Assembly (NCBI GenBank): GCA_964384095.1
Contig: CAYLKC010000013.1
Coordinates: forward strand, 1 to 31,813
DNA: 31,813 nucleotides
DNA from: JAITWN01 sp964384095
GTDB taxonomy: Bacteria > Pseudomonadota > Gammaproteobacteria > SZUA-140
Reading direction: 5' to 3'
Positions 1 to 8,340 of the stretch are shown here, in pieces. Position numbers and translations under genes: made by a program. Below the pieces are notes generated by a model. The model saw only the letters and a program-made list of their open reading frames with translations, ran no database searches and was not told the origin of the DNA. Within the stretch, counting starts at the first letter, position 1; each line of letters opens with the position of its first letter.

Positions 1-2
1 CC

Positions 3-1673
3 GCCGGTCACCCGGGCGAGGATGCCGCGCTGTTCGATACCGTGCGTGCGGTTGCGCTCGAATTGTGTCCGGCCCTCGGCATCGCGATTCCGGTCGGCAA
101 GGATTCACTGTCGATGAAGACCGCGTGGCGCGAGCAGGGAGAGTCGCGCGAGATGACCGCGCCGCTGTCGCTGATCGTCAGCGCCTTCGCGCCGGTGCTC
201 GATGCGCGCCTGACGCTGACGCCGCAATTGCGCGACGATGCCGGCGACAGCGACCTGATACTCATCGACCTTGGCAAGGGCCGCAACCGGCTCGGTGGCT
301 CGGCGCTGGCCCAGGTCATCCGGCAGCTCGGACATCACGCCCCGGATCTCGACGATCCGGCGATGCTGGCGGCGTTTTTCAGCGTGATCCAGGCGATGAA
401 CGAGGAAGGGCTGCTGCTCGCCTACCACGACCGCTCCGACGGCGGGCTGTTCGCGACCCTGTGCGAAATGGCCTTTGCCGGGCGCACCGGCATCGAGGTT
501 GATCTCGACGACCTCGGCGACGACCCCCGCGCGGTCCTGTTCAGTGAGGAGCTCGGCGCGGTGATCCAGGTGCGCCACCACGACACCGACGATGTGCTCG
601 AATGGTTGCGCCGCGTCGGACTCGGCCACGTCAGTCATGTCATCGGCACGCTGAACGGGGACGACCGCGTGATCTTCCGCCGTGGCCGCCGCGAGTTGTT
701 CGCCGATGACCGCATCAACCTGCGCCGGATCTGGTCCGAGACCAGCTACCGGATGCAGGCGCTGCGTGACAACCCGGAGACCGCCCGCGAGGAATTCGAC
801 CGCCTGCTGGAGCGGGGCGACCGTGGCCTGCATGCGGCGCTGACGTTCGACCCCGTGGAGGCCGTCGTCGCGCCACGGGTCCTGCGCGGGCGCCGCCCGC
901 GGATCGCGATCCTGCGCGAGCAGGGCGTCAATGGCCAGCAGGAAATGGCCGCAGCCTTCGACCGCGCCGGATTCAGCGCGGTCGATGTCCACATGAGCGA
1001 CCTGGCGCGGGGGCAGGTCCGGCTCGACGACTTCAGCGGCATCGCCGCCTGTGGCGGTTTCTCCTATGGCGACGTCCTCGGCGCCGGCGAGGGCTGGGCC
1101 AAGTCGATTCTGTTCAATCCGGCGCTGCGCGAGGCCTTCGCGGCCTTTTTCGCCCGCCCGGACACCTTCGGTCTCGGGGTCTGCAACGGTTGCCAGATGA
1201 TGGCGAACCTGCGCGAGTTGATCCCCGGCGCCGAGGCCTGGCCACGCTTCGTCCGCAACGCCTCGGAGCAGTTCGAGGCGCGGCTGTCGATGGTCGAGGT
1301 ACTGGACTCGCCATCACTGTTCCTGCAAGGCATGGCCGGCTCCAGGCTGCCTGTGGTCGTGTCCCATGGCGAGGGCCGTGCAGAGTTGCACAACGGCCAT
1401 GGCGAGAAGGCCTTGCTGGATACCGGTATCGCCGCCCTGCGCTATGTCGACAACGACGGTCGGCCGGCGTCGGCCTATCCGGCGAACCCGAATGGTTCAC
1501 CCGGCGGGTTGACCGCGTTCACGACCGGCGATGGCCGCTTCACGATCATGATGCCGCACCCCGAGCGGGTCTTCCGCAGCATCCAGTATTCCTGGCGTCC
1601 GTCCGGCTGGGGCGAGGACAGCCCATGGATGCGCCTGTTCCGCAACGCCCGGCGCTGGGTCGATGCGGGCTGA
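3..1673 (+). CDS. purL: Phosphoribosylformylglycinamidine synthase, C-terminal part (5' truncated by window edge)
   Basis: PurL converts FGAR, glutamine and ATP to FGAM in de novo purine synthesis in the cytoplasm. The reading frame is open from base 3, with 556 codons before TGA; the family is about 1,300 residues, so roughly the N-terminal 740 lie outside the window. The visible part starts in the second AIR-synthase-like ATP-binding half (PVGKDSLSMK) and ends in a class I glutamine amidotransferase domain. That domain shows the glutaminase start (REQGVNGQQEM), the nucleophile cysteine in GVCNGCQ, and the catalytic histidine in MPHPERVFRS near the end. The GTG at 42 is internal and not a start, because conserved PurL sequence precedes it. 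No linked purine gene is visible. Family assignment is very secure. Confidence 0.97.
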   Translation, partial: AGHPGEDAALFDTVRAVALELCPALGIAIPVGKDSLSMKTAWREQGESREMTAPLSLIVSAFAPVLDARLTLTPQLRDDAGDSDLILIDLGKGRNRLGGSALAQVIRQLGHHAPDLDDPAMLAAFFSVIQAMNEEGLLLAYHDRSDGGLFATLCEMAFAGRTGIEVDLDDLGDDPRAVLFSEELGAVIQVRHHDTDDVLEWLRRVGLGHVSHVIGTLNGDDRVIFRRGRRELFADDRINLRRIWSETSYRMQALRDNPETAREEFDRLLERGDRGLHAALTFDPVEAVVAPRVLRGRRPRIAILREQGVNGQQEMAAAFDRAGFSAVDVHMSDLARGQVRLDDFSGIAACGGFSYGDVLGAGEGWAKSILFNPALREAFAAFFARPDTFGLGVCNGCQMMANLRELIPGAEAWPRFVRNASEQFEARLSMVEVLDSPSLFLQGMAGSRLPVVVSHGEGRAELHNGHGEKALLDTGIAALRYVDNDGRPASAYPANPNGSPGGLTAFTTGDGRFTIMMPHPERVFRSIQYSWRPSGWGEDSPWMRLFRNARRWVDAG

Positions 1674-1747
1674 TCCCGTTAACTATCTGAAATAAAAGAG
1701 ATTACCCTGGCAGCCATCGGCGCGGGGCGCAAGCCCGGCCGCTTTGC

Positions 1748-1753
1748 TATAAT
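1748..1753 (+). promoter_or_regulatory. Consensus -10 hexamer directly before the Bax-like gene
   Basis: A perfect TATAAT lies only 7 nt before the ATG at 1761. Transcription starting about 7 nt past the hexamer would begin at or next to this ATG, leaving no room for a leader or Shine-Dalgarno. No clear -35 box is seen at 16-18 bp spacing. The hexamer is direct observation; promoter activity and a leaderless transcript are inference. Confidence 0.45.
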
Positions 1754-1760
1754 GTGCGCT

Positions 1761-2792
1761 ATGACACGGATTTCCCGGAAATTTCCCGCGTTCGCCGGGT
1801 TCTGCGCCCCGTTGATGCTTGCGGTCGCGGTCGCCGCATGGGGACATGGCCAGCAGCGCGCCGATACCGGTGCGCTGGCCGCTCTCGACGCCGACGAGCG
1901 TCTTGCCATGGCATCGCCGCCGCGACTGGAGCAGGTGCAGGTCCGCGACGCGCGCGAGCTGCGACGGTTGTTCGCCGAACTCGGCTATGTCTGGCCGCCT
2001 GCCCCCGGTCCGTCGGTACCCCGTGTTGCGGTCGATCCGCTCCCCGATGATTTTGCCTGGCCCGCCGAGATCGAACACAAGAAGCGCTTGTTCTTCAAGG
2101 TGTTGATGCCGCTGGCGCTGGCCGAGAACGCGCGCGTACTGCGCCAGCGCGAGCTGCTGCTGACGGCGATCGCGACGGTGTCGGATGACGGGGCTGCGAT
2201 CGGCGACGATCACCCGGCCTGGCAGCAGATCGGGTCACTGGCGCGGGATTACCAGCTCGAGGGCGAGCCCAATGATCCGGCGCTGCATGCAAGCCTGCTG
2301 AGCCGGGTCGATGCCGTGCCGGTGGAGCTGGTCCTGGCCCAGGCCGCGAACGAGAGCGGCTGGGGCGATTCCCGCTTTGCCCGCGAAGGCAACAACCTGT
2401 TCGGGGTGTGGACCTTCCGGGCCGGGACCGGCATCGTGCCGGCAGAGCGACCGGAGGGTGAGACCTACGCGGTGCGACGCTACGAGACGCTGCGTGCATC
2501 CGTCCGTTCGCATATCTTCAATCTGAACATCGGCCATGCCTACGAGGACCTGCGCACGATGCGCGCGGAGATGCGCGCGCAGGGCGTGATCCTCGACGCG
2601 ATCGCCCTCGCCGGCGGGCTCGAACGCTATTCGATCCGCGGCCAGGACTATATCGACGAGATCCGCGCGATCATCCGTGTCAATGACCTGACCACCGCGG
2701 CCCGCGCGCGTCTGCGCGACGCGCCGTTGGCCGCTGCCCCGGGCAAGCCCTCGCCGCTCAATCTCCAGGTAGCCGCAACCACGGCTGACTGA
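1761..2792 (+). CDS. Bax-like glucosaminidase-domain protein (exported peptidoglycan hydrolase)
   Basis: Predicted N-acetylglucosaminidase of the Bax/FlgJ-type family (PF01832), which cleaves peptidoglycan glycan strands in the periplasm. The 343-residue product has an N-terminal signal sequence (basic TRISRK, then a hydrophobic stretch to about residue 28), a middle linker, and a C-terminal glucosaminidase domain from about residue 165 to 320. The proposed catalytic glutamate is E198 in AANESGWGDSRF, followed by the family hallmark NNLFGVW. Start choice: ATG 1761 gives a good signal peptide; an in-frame ATG at 1752 lies inside the TATAAT box and one at 1815 would remove most of the signal. 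No Shine-Dalgarno is seen. The 3' end overlaps the opposite-strand deacetylase gene by 35 bp, and both products act on extracellular glycans. Confidence 0.88.
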   Translation: MTRISRKFPAFAGFCAPLMLAVAVAAWGHGQQRADTGALAALDADERLAMASPPRLEQVQVRDARELRRLFAELGYVWPPAPGPSVPRVAVDPLPDDFAWPAEIEHKKRLFFKVLMPLALAENARVLRQRELLLTAIATVSDDGAAIGDDHPAWQQIGSLARDYQLEGEPNDPALHASLLSRVDAVPVELVLAQAANESGWGDSRFAREGNNLFGVWTFRAGTGIVPAERPEGETYAVRRYETLRASVRSHIFNLNIGHAYEDLRTMRAEMRAQGVILDAIALAGGLERYSIRGQDYIDEIRAIIRVNDLTTAARARLRDAPLAAAPGKPSPLNLQVAATTAD

Positions 2793-3816
2793 ACCAGTAG
2801 AATCGCCCCGCTTCCGCCGACGGCGCCGTGCAGTTATAGCGGCTGCGTCCGTTCGGCAGCGGCCCGGGCGCCCGGGTCGCGAAGGTCCGGGTCCCCGCAT
2901 CGACGGTCTCCACCGGGATCCTGCCCGCACCGCTCGCGAAACAGGCGAGTTCGCCGAGGCGGGCATCGCTGTCGGCGAGCCGGAAGACCAGCCGTGGCGC
3001 GGCATCGGCGTCGGTGATGAGCGGATCCCGGGGTTCATGCTCGATGACCGGCAGGGCCAGGCTGGCGGCCTTGCTGCGGAATTCGCCGATCCCGGCATAG
3101 GATTCGGCCATCGGAAAGCGCGGCAGCGCCTTGAGGTCCGACAGCGCGCCGATGGCGCCGGAATGCTGGCCGAAGGCGACATACCCGAGCGCGCGGACGA
3201 TCCCGGCAAGCGCGAGGTCATATTCCCCGTACGGATAGGCGAACAGCATCGGCGCCGAGCCGAGGCGTTCGACCAGGCGTGCCTGACCCCGCTCGATGTC
3301 CGCGCTGACGCGCGCGCGCCAGTCGCTTTCGCGCTCCCCGGGCCGGCGCCGCACGAGGTAATCGTGAGTCGCCGAATGGTTCGCAAAGGCGACGCCCGCC
3401 TCGTGCATCTCGCGGACCTGCGCCCAGTTCATATAGGCCGCAAGCCCCTGGTCGACCGGGTCGGTGGCGATGAAGACGGTGAACGGCATGTCGCGCGCCT
3501 TCAGTCGCGGCCAGGCCTCGGTATAGACCGACAGGTAGGCGTCGTCGATCGTGATCGCCACCGTGCGGTCGGGGATCGCCTCGCCGGCCTCGAGCCGCTC
3601 GACGATCCAGTCCAGCGAACGGACCCTGTAGCCGGCCTCGACGAGGTGATCGAGATGGGCCTCGAACTGTTCGATGCGGACATTCGTACTCGGAAAACCG
3701 CTTTCGCCGAAACGGTGATACATGAATGCCACCGCATCGGCGTCGGCGCCGGGGCTGTAGCCGATTGACGACAGCAGCAGCGCCGCGGCGATTCCGGATA
3801 CCTTCCATGATCTCAT
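2758..3816 (-). CDS. Exported polysaccharide deacetylase (NodB-homology domain)
   Basis: A 352-residue carbohydrate esterase family 4 protein predicted to remove acetyl groups from an amino-sugar polymer in the periplasm or at the surface. It has a signal sequence (basic start, hydrophobic residues 7-20), then YHRFGE near residue 33 as in PgaB/IcaB-type enzymes. The catalytic/metal Asp pair is D91-D92 in ITIDDAY, with metal His H147 and H151 in NHSATHDY and an AYPYG motif further on. The last 100 residues form an extra C-terminal region with two cysteines that I cannot assign. Start at 3816 is supported by GGAG six bases upstream; the frame stays open to 4041, but that extension crosses the fkpA-like gene. 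The substrate is not evident; peptidoglycan, poly-GlcNAc or another exopolysaccharide are all possible. Confidence 0.9.
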   Translation of the reverse strand: MRSWKVSGIAAALLLSSIGYSPGADADAVAFMYHRFGESGFPSTNVRIEQFEAHLDHLVEAGYRVRSLDWIVERLEAGEAIPDRTVAITIDDAYLSVYTEAWPRLKARDMPFTVFIATDPVDQGLAAYMNWAQVREMHEAGVAFANHSATHDYLVRRRPGERESDWRARVSADIERGQARLVERLGSAPMLFAYPYGEYDLALAGIVRALGYVAFGQHSGAIGALSDLKALPRFPMAESYAGIGEFRSKAASLALPVIEHEPRDPLITDADAAPRLVFRLADSDARLGELACFASGAGRIPVETVDAGTRTFATRAPGPLPNGRSRYNCTAPSAEAGRFYWFSQPWLRLPGD

Positions 3817-3943
3817 TGAATGCTCCGGGATTTTACAGGTATTGCGGGACGTCGGCGGGCGACGCGGAATTATCGTGGCATACCGCCATGCACGTTTGTT
3901 ACCATAGCACCGGTCCATTTCAACGGCAAAAGGCAACCTCCCG

Positions 3944-4630
3944 ATGAGAATCGCACGACTCGGCACAGCCATCGCGCTGACGGCCGCACTGACGACGGCC
4001 TGGCCCGCGCTGCTCGCGGCGCAGACCCTGAACTCCGACAAGGAGAAATTCAGCTATACCGTCGGTTTCCAGATTGGCCAGAGCCTCAAAGAAGACGGCC
4101 TCGATATCGATGTCGCCGCCCTGAGCCAGGCGATCCGCGACGTGATGGCCGGCAACGAGCCGCGCCTGTCGATGGAAGAGATGCAGGCCGCGGTCCAGTC
4201 CTTCCAGGCGCAGCAGATGGAAGCGCGTGAGGCGGTTGCCCGTGACAACCTGCGTGCCGGTCAGTCCTTCCTCGCCGATAACCGCGCCAAGTCCGGCGTC
4301 GTCGAGACCGACAGCGGTCTGCAGTACCAGGTCATCGAGGAAGGCTCGGGCAAACAGCCTTCCGATAGCGACACGGTCAGGGTCCATTATCGTGGCACGC
4401 TGATCGATGGCACTGAGTTCGACAGTTCCCACAGCCGCGGCGAGCCGGCGACGTTCCCGGTCAACGCGGTGATTCCGGGCTGGCGCGAGGTGCTGCCGCT
4501 GATGAAGGTGGGCGCAAAATGGAAGGTCTTCATCCCCGCCGATCTGGCCTATGGTGAGCGCGGCGCCGGCGCCAATATCGGCCCCAACGAGACCCTGTTG
4601 TTCGATATCGAATTGCTGGCGATCGAATAG
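3944..4630 (+). CDS. Periplasmic FKBP-type peptidyl-prolyl cis-trans isomerase (FkpA/Mip family)
   Basis: This 228-residue protein catalyses proline isomerisation and likely acts as a folding chaperone in the periplasm. It has a signal peptide (residues 1 to about 26, ending LLAAQ), an FKBP-type N-terminal dimerisation region of about residues 28-110 (SYTVGFQIGQSL, then long helices), and a C-terminal FKBP domain from about 118. The FKBP core is clear: VRVHYRGTLIDGTEFDSS, PVNAVIPGW, and IPADLAYGERGAG. Length fits Mip (about 233) better than E. coli FkpA (about 270). It diverges from the deacetylase gene and is convergent with the cyclase gene, with only 9 bp between stop codons. No strong Shine-Dalgarno is visible at ATG 3944. 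Confidence 0.94.
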   Translation: MRIARLGTAIALTAALTTAWPALLAAQTLNSDKEKFSYTVGFQIGQSLKEDGLDIDVAALSQAIRDVMAGNEPRLSMEEMQAAVQSFQAQQMEAREAVARDNLRAGQSFLADNRAKSGVVETDSGLQYQVIEEGSGKQPSDSDTVRVHYRGTLIDGTEFDSSHSRGEPATFPVNAVIPGWREVLPLMKVGAKWKVFIPADLAYGERGAGANIGPNETLLFDIELLAIE

Positions 4631-4639
4631 GCCGCGCAC

Positions 4640-5983
4640 TCAGCGCGGTAGCGCCAGCGGCAGGGGATCGCCGCCTGGTTCCAGTCTTCTGACACGATTA
4701 CGGCCGCCGGTCTTCGCGAGATACATCGCGCGATCGGCGGCATCGAACAGCTGTCTCGTGGTGATGATCTCGTTCGAGGTCGTCGCCACCCCGATGCTCA
4801 GCGTCAGTTGCAGTTTATCGCTGTCATCGCCCGGCAGCGTGTGGCGGGTGATCTGCTTGCGGATACGCTCTGCCAGGATCATTGCTTCCTCGATCGGAGT
4901 CTCGGGCAGCAGCACCGCGAGCTCGTCGCCGCCGATGCGGCCGACGACATCGCCCTTGCGGCTGATCGCGTTGATCACCGTCGAGACCATCTGCAACGCC
5001 AGATCGCCGGCGAGGTGGCCATAGCTGTCGTTGATCAGCTTGAAATTGTCGACATCGATCAGCAGCATCGACAGCGGGTGGAGGTAGCGCTGCGCGCGAT
5101 GCAGCTCATCCTCGAGCAGGCGCTCGAACTCCCGCCGGTTGTAGAGGTTGGTCAGGCTGTCGCGGATCGCCAGGTTCGCCAGCGCGATCTGGTCATGTTC
5201 CAGTCGAGTGGCCATCTCGTTGATGCCGCGCGCCAGCTCGCCAAGCTCGTTGTGCGCGTCATGCTCGATACGATGGGACAGCTCGCCATTGCCATAGCGG
5301 GCGATGCCCTCGTTCAGCAGGCGCAAGGGGCGGAGGACGTGACGCGACAGCGTCAGGCTCGCGATCGAAAAGATCAGCAGGGCGCCGGCGAAGCACAGGA
5401 ACATCACCACGGTCATCAGCTGATGTCGGCTGGAGACGATCTGCCGGTACTCATCGATCGATGCGATCCGGAGGTTCTGCGATTCGAACAGCATGCTGCT
5501 GACGGTGGTGATGTGATTCTGGAACATGGCGCTGGCATCCACCAGGTGATCAGTATCGACAGGCGATTGCTTGGTGATCATGAAGATCGCCCGCGCGACA
5601 TTGAGCGCGGCCTTCCATTCGTCGCGCGCGTTTGTCAGCAGCTGGCGTTGCTGCTCGGTGACCGTCGGAAGCCTGAGGATGTCCTCGAAGGCGGCCTCGA
5701 CATCGTCCGCCCGCTGTTCGAACAGGCCGGATTCGTGCGGGCTACCCCAGGCGAGATAATTGTAGATCGGCTCGACGCTGGCCAGCGTGCTGTCGCGCAG
5801 CGCGACGAGGTGACGGATCTCGAGCAGTTCCCGGTCGGCGAGGTCGTTGTAATGGGTGATGGTCGACTTCAGGGTCAGCCACGAGTTCCCGAGCAAAAAC
5901 AGGATCAGCAGCAGCATCCCGGTCAGATAGACGGTGAAATGCCCGCTCAGGGAGAGCGTCTTGTGGCGAAGGGAATTCACCAT
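4640..5983 (-). CDS. Membrane diguanylate cyclase: periplasmic sensor, HAMP and GGDEF (GGDEL) domains
   Basis: A 447-residue signalling protein predicted to make cyclic di-GMP from GTP. Order: transmembrane segment at about residues 18-33, a helical periplasmic sensor region (about 35-188), a second transmembrane segment (about 189-211), a HAMP linker (about 212-265), and a GGDEF domain (about 270-440) with DSLTNLYNRR and LLIDVDNFKLINDSYGH. The signature at 351-355 reads GGDEL rather than GGDEF/GGEEF; other core residues look intact, so activity is likely but not certain. An RKGD at 342-345, five residues before the signature, matches the RxxD inhibitory site, implying product feedback. The ligand of the sensor region is unknown. 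No effector or phosphodiesterase gene is adjacent. A 12-bp palindrome lies just upstream. Confidence 0.94.
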   Translation of the reverse strand: MVNSLRHKTLSLSGHFTVYLTGMLLLILFLLGNSWLTLKSTITHYNDLADRELLEIRHLVALRDSTLASVEPIYNYLAWGSPHESGLFEQRADDVEAAFEDILRLPTVTEQQRQLLTNARDEWKAALNVARAIFMITKQSPVDTDHLVDASAMFQNHITTVSSMLFESQNLRIASIDEYRQIVSSRHQLMTVVMFLCFAGALLIFSIASLTLSRHVLRPLRLLNEGIARYGNGELSHRIEHDAHNELGELARGINEMATRLEHDQIALANLAIRDSLTNLYNRREFERLLEDELHRAQRYLHPLSMLLIDVDNFKLINDSYGHLAGDLALQMVSTVINAISRKGDVVGRIGGDELAVLLPETPIEEAMILAERIRKQITRHTLPGDDSDKLQLTLSIGVATTSNEIITTRQLFDAADRAMYLAKTGGRNRVRRLEPGGDPLPLALPR

Positions 5984-5997
5984 CTCATTGAATTACT

Positions 5998-6009
5998 GAC
6001 ATTAATGTC
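5998..6009. promoter_or_regulatory. 12-bp perfect palindrome upstream of the diguanylate cyclase gene
   Basis: GACATTAATGTC reads the same on both strands and lies 14 bp before the cyclase ATG (minus strand), in an AT-richer patch of an otherwise GC-rich region. The dyad is seen directly. An operator role for a dimeric regulator is inference from position only; it could also be part of the promoter or chance. Confidence 0.25.
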
Positions 6010-6091
6010 CCGGGGCGCCGGCTGGAGTCACCCCTACTTATCGGTCCCCGGGCGGGAAATCTTAGGGGGGCGGGACGGTCTGTTGACGGGC

Positions 6092-6565
6092 TCAGGCCGA
6101 GAGCAGAATCAGGTGGTAGCAGGCCAGCGCGGCATAGAGCGCGAGCGCGCCGTAGAGGACGTCTCCACCGCGCAGGCGGAAGAAGTGGAAGCGGCGGTGG
6201 GCGACGATGAAGAGCATGCAGATTGCGGTGATCGCCAGCTTGACGGCGACGAACAGTGTCGCGTCGAGGGCAATCAGTGCATCCATGACCGGATTGAGCT
6301 CGATTGCGCCGCGCTGGAGCAGCAGCAGGGTGAACAGGGCGTCGGCAGCGGAGAGCAGCAGGATCGCGACCGCGACGGCAGCCGTGACCGGTTCGACGAT
6401 GTCGAGGTAGCGGTCCGTGCCGGACTCGTCCGCCCGGCGGAAGGCCAGGCGGCGACCCCGATACAGGCTGTGCAGCAGCGTGCGCGGCGAGTTGCGGCGG
6501 CGATCGGGCGCATCGCGCCGGTCGCTGGCCGCGGTCAGCGACGCGAATGCCGGTGTCACGGCCAC
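6092..6565 (-). CDS. DUF5658-family integral membrane protein
   Basis: A 157-residue inner-membrane protein of unknown function. Residues 1-50 are polar and arginine-rich and probably cytoplasmic; three hydrophobic helices follow at about 63-84, 101-122 and 136-156. The sequence DALFTLLLLQRGAIELNP, then a lysine within the next helix (FVAVKLAIT), matches the conserved pattern of DUF5658. The start is GTG at 6565, fixed by a strong GGGAGG Shine-Dalgarno (6573-6578 on this strand) seven bases upstream; no ATG fits. It is divergent from prfC and lies downstream of nothing obvious on its own strand, about 108 bp from the cyclase gene start region. I do not assign a function. Confident as a gene, moderate on family. 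Confidence 0.82.
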   Translation of the reverse strand: MAVTPAFASLTAASDRRDAPDRRRNSPRTLLHSLYRGRRLAFRRADESGTDRYLDIVEPVTAAVAVAILLLSAADALFTLLLLQRGAIELNPVMDALIALDATLFVAVKLAITAICMLFIVAHRRFHFFRLRGGDVLYGALALYAALACYHLILLSA

Positions 6566-6609
6566 AGACGATCCTCCCTTGCGGTGTATCCGATGGCGAA
6601 CTGGCCCAT

Positions 6610-6615
6610 TATAAT
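6610..6615 (+). promoter_or_regulatory. -10 hexamer upstream of prfC
   Basis: A perfect TATAAT lies 33 bases before the prfC ATG, in the short interval between the divergent DUF5658 gene and prfC, consistent with a leader of about 27 nt. No good -35 box is found at standard spacing (a TTGCGG at 6579-6584 is 25 bp away), so the assignment rests on the hexamer and its position. Confidence 0.5.
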
Positions 6616-6648
6616 GCCAGACTTTTGCCCGAGCCCGGAATCCCCGCG

Positions 6649-8226
6649 ATGTCCCTGAATACCGAAACGGCCCGCCGCCGCACCTTCGCGATCATCTCGC
6701 ACCCGGACGCCGGCAAGACCACGCTGACCGAGAAGCTGCTGCTGTTCGGCGGCGCGATCCAGCTCGCCGGCGCGGTCAAGGGCCGCAAGGCTGCGCGTCA
6801 CGCGACCTCTGACTGGATGGCGCTGGAACAGCAGCGAGGCATCTCGGTGACGACTTCGGTGTTGCAGTTCCCGCACGGTGATGCGATCGTCAATCTGCTC
6901 GACACGCCTGGACACCAGGACTTCTCCGAGGACACCTACCGCACGCTGACCGCAGTCGACTCGGCGCTGATGGTCATCGACAGCGCCAAGGGCGTCGAGG
7001 AGCGGACCATCAAGCTGATGGAGGTCTGCCGGCTGCGCGACACGCCGATCATCACCTTCATCAACAAGCTCGACCGCGAGGGACGGCCGCCGGTCGAACT
7101 GATCGACGAGATCGAGGCGGTGCTGAAGATGCCGTGTGCGCCGGTGACCTGGCCGATCGGCATGGGCAAGGGCTTCAGGGGCGTGTTTGACCTGCTGCAT
7201 GATCGTGTACAGCTGTTCAGCCCGACCCACGGTGGCCGCATCAAGACCGGCGAGATCGTCGACGGCATCGACAATCCGCGCCTCGACGATCTGCTCGGCA
7301 CGGTCGCGGCCGAGCTGCGTGATGAGGTCGAGCTGGTGCGCGGCGCCAGCCAGGCCTTCGATCTCGCGGCCTATCGCCGAGGCGAGCAGACGCCGGTATT
7401 CTTCGGCTCGGCGGTCAACAACTTCGGTGTGCGCGAGCTGCTCGACGCCTTCGTCGAATGGGCGCCGCCGCCGCTGCCGCGGCAGACCGTGACGCGGCTG
7501 GTGACCCCGGACGAGGACAAGTTCACCGGCTTCGTCTTCAAGATCCAGGCGAACATGGACCCGGCGCACCGCGACCGCATCGCCTTCCTGCGCATCTGTT
7601 CCGGCAAGTACACGCGCGGCATGAAGGTCTGGCACACCCGGCTCAAGCGCCAGGTGCAGATCCCGAATGCAATCACCTTCATGGCCTCGGAGCGTGAGCA
7701 TGCCGATGAGGCCTGGCCCGGCGACATCATCGGCATCCACAACCACGGCACCATCGTCATCGGCGATACCTTCAGCCAGGGCGAGGACCTCAAGTTCACC
7801 GGCATCCCGGACTTCGCGCCCGAGCTGTTCCGCCGCGTCGTGCTGCGCGATCCGATGAAGATGAAGGCCCTGCAGAAGGGCGTTGACCAGCTCTCGGAGG
7901 AGGGCGCGACCCGCGTGTTCCGGCCACTGCTCGGCAATGACATCGTCATCGGCGCAGTCGGCGTGCTGCAATTCGACGTCGTCGCCTATCGACTCAAGCA
8001 CGAATACTCGGTCGATTGCAGCTATGACAACGTCCAGGTCGCGACCGCGCGCTGGATTTATTGCAAGGATGAAAAGAAACTGGTCGAGTTCCGCAACAAG
8101 CTCGCCGAGCACCTTGCCGTCGACAGCAGCGGCGAACTGGTCTATCTCGCGCCGACGCGCGTCAACCTGCAACTGACGATGGAGCGGTGGCCGGAGATTG
8201 AGTTTCGGGCGACGCGGGAACACTGA
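6649..8226 (+). CDS. prfC: Peptide chain release factor 3 (RF-3)
   Basis: RF3 is the translational GTPase that recycles RF1/RF2 from the ribosome after peptide release. The 525-residue product carries the GTP-binding motifs in order: P-loop SHPDAGKTT at 17-25, the switch region QQRGISVTTSV, G3 DTPGHQDF at 85-92 and G4 NKLDRE at 139-144. Typical RF3 domains II and III follow, and length matches E. coli RF3 (529). The frame is open upstream to 6547, but homology starts at the ATG at 6649 and the TATAAT at 6610 would make an earlier start untranscribed. It appears monocistronic: a GC-rich hairpin follows the stop and metY has its own promoter. Confidence 0.97.
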   Translation: MSLNTETARRRTFAIISHPDAGKTTLTEKLLLFGGAIQLAGAVKGRKAARHATSDWMALEQQRGISVTTSVLQFPHGDAIVNLLDTPGHQDFSEDTYRTLTAVDSALMVIDSAKGVEERTIKLMEVCRLRDTPIITFINKLDREGRPPVELIDEIEAVLKMPCAPVTWPIGMGKGFRGVFDLLHDRVQLFSPTHGGRIKTGEIVDGIDNPRLDDLLGTVAAELRDEVELVRGASQAFDLAAYRRGEQTPVFFGSAVNNFGVRELLDAFVEWAPPPLPRQTVTRLVTPDEDKFTGFVFKIQANMDPAHRDRIAFLRICSGKYTRGMKVWHTRLKRQVQIPNAITFMASEREHADEAWPGDIIGIHNHGTIVIGDTFSQGEDLKFTGIPDFAPELFRRVVLRDPMKMKALQKGVDQLSEEGATRVFRPLLGNDIVIGAVGVLQFDVVAYRLKHEYSVDCSYDNVQVATARWIYCKDEKKLVEFRNKLAEHLAVDSSGELVYLAPTRVNLQLTMERWPEIEFRATREH

Positions 8227-8231
8227 GCATG

Positions 8232-8255
8232 GCGCGCCGGCACACTGCGGCGCGC
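8232..8255 (+). terminator. GC-rich hairpin after prfC, possible terminator
   Basis: Six bases after the prfC stop, GCGCGCCG (8232-8239) and CGGCGCGC (8248-8255) form a perfect 8-bp stem with an 8-nt loop. There is no T-run after it (GGGTTAA), so it is not a textbook intrinsic terminator. The stem is observed; termination is inference. Confidence 0.35.
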
Positions 8256-8258
8256 GGG

Positions 8259-8287
8259 TTAACCGGTCTGCGTATCTGCGCTACAAT
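8259..8287 (+). promoter_or_regulatory. Candidate sigma70-type promoter of metY
   Basis: A -35-like TTAACC (8259-8264) and a -10-like TACAAT (8282-8287) are separated by exactly 17 bp and lie 53 bp upstream of the metY start. They match 4/6 and 5/6 of the consensus. Predicted leader of about 47 nt contains the AAGGAGA ribosome-binding site. Confidence 0.5.
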
Positions 8288-8340
8288 CCGCCGGAACGCC
8301 CCGAATCATCCAGCCTGCAGATAACCGCAAGGAGAACTCA

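Noticed and set aside
42..1673. Treating GTG 42 as the start of a complete short gene
   Set aside because: Conserved PurL sequence is encoded from base 3, so the gene is simply cut by the window edge.
4808..6658. A 616-codon plus-strand frame across the cyclase and DUF5658 genes
   Set aside because: It runs antisense to two convincing genes and through their promoter region; the product is a Gln/Arg/Asp-rich artefact.
6556..8223. A 555-codon open frame on the minus strand opposite prfC
   Set aside because: It mirrors the codon structure of prfC, which has all RF3 motifs; no start signal or family resemblance supports it.
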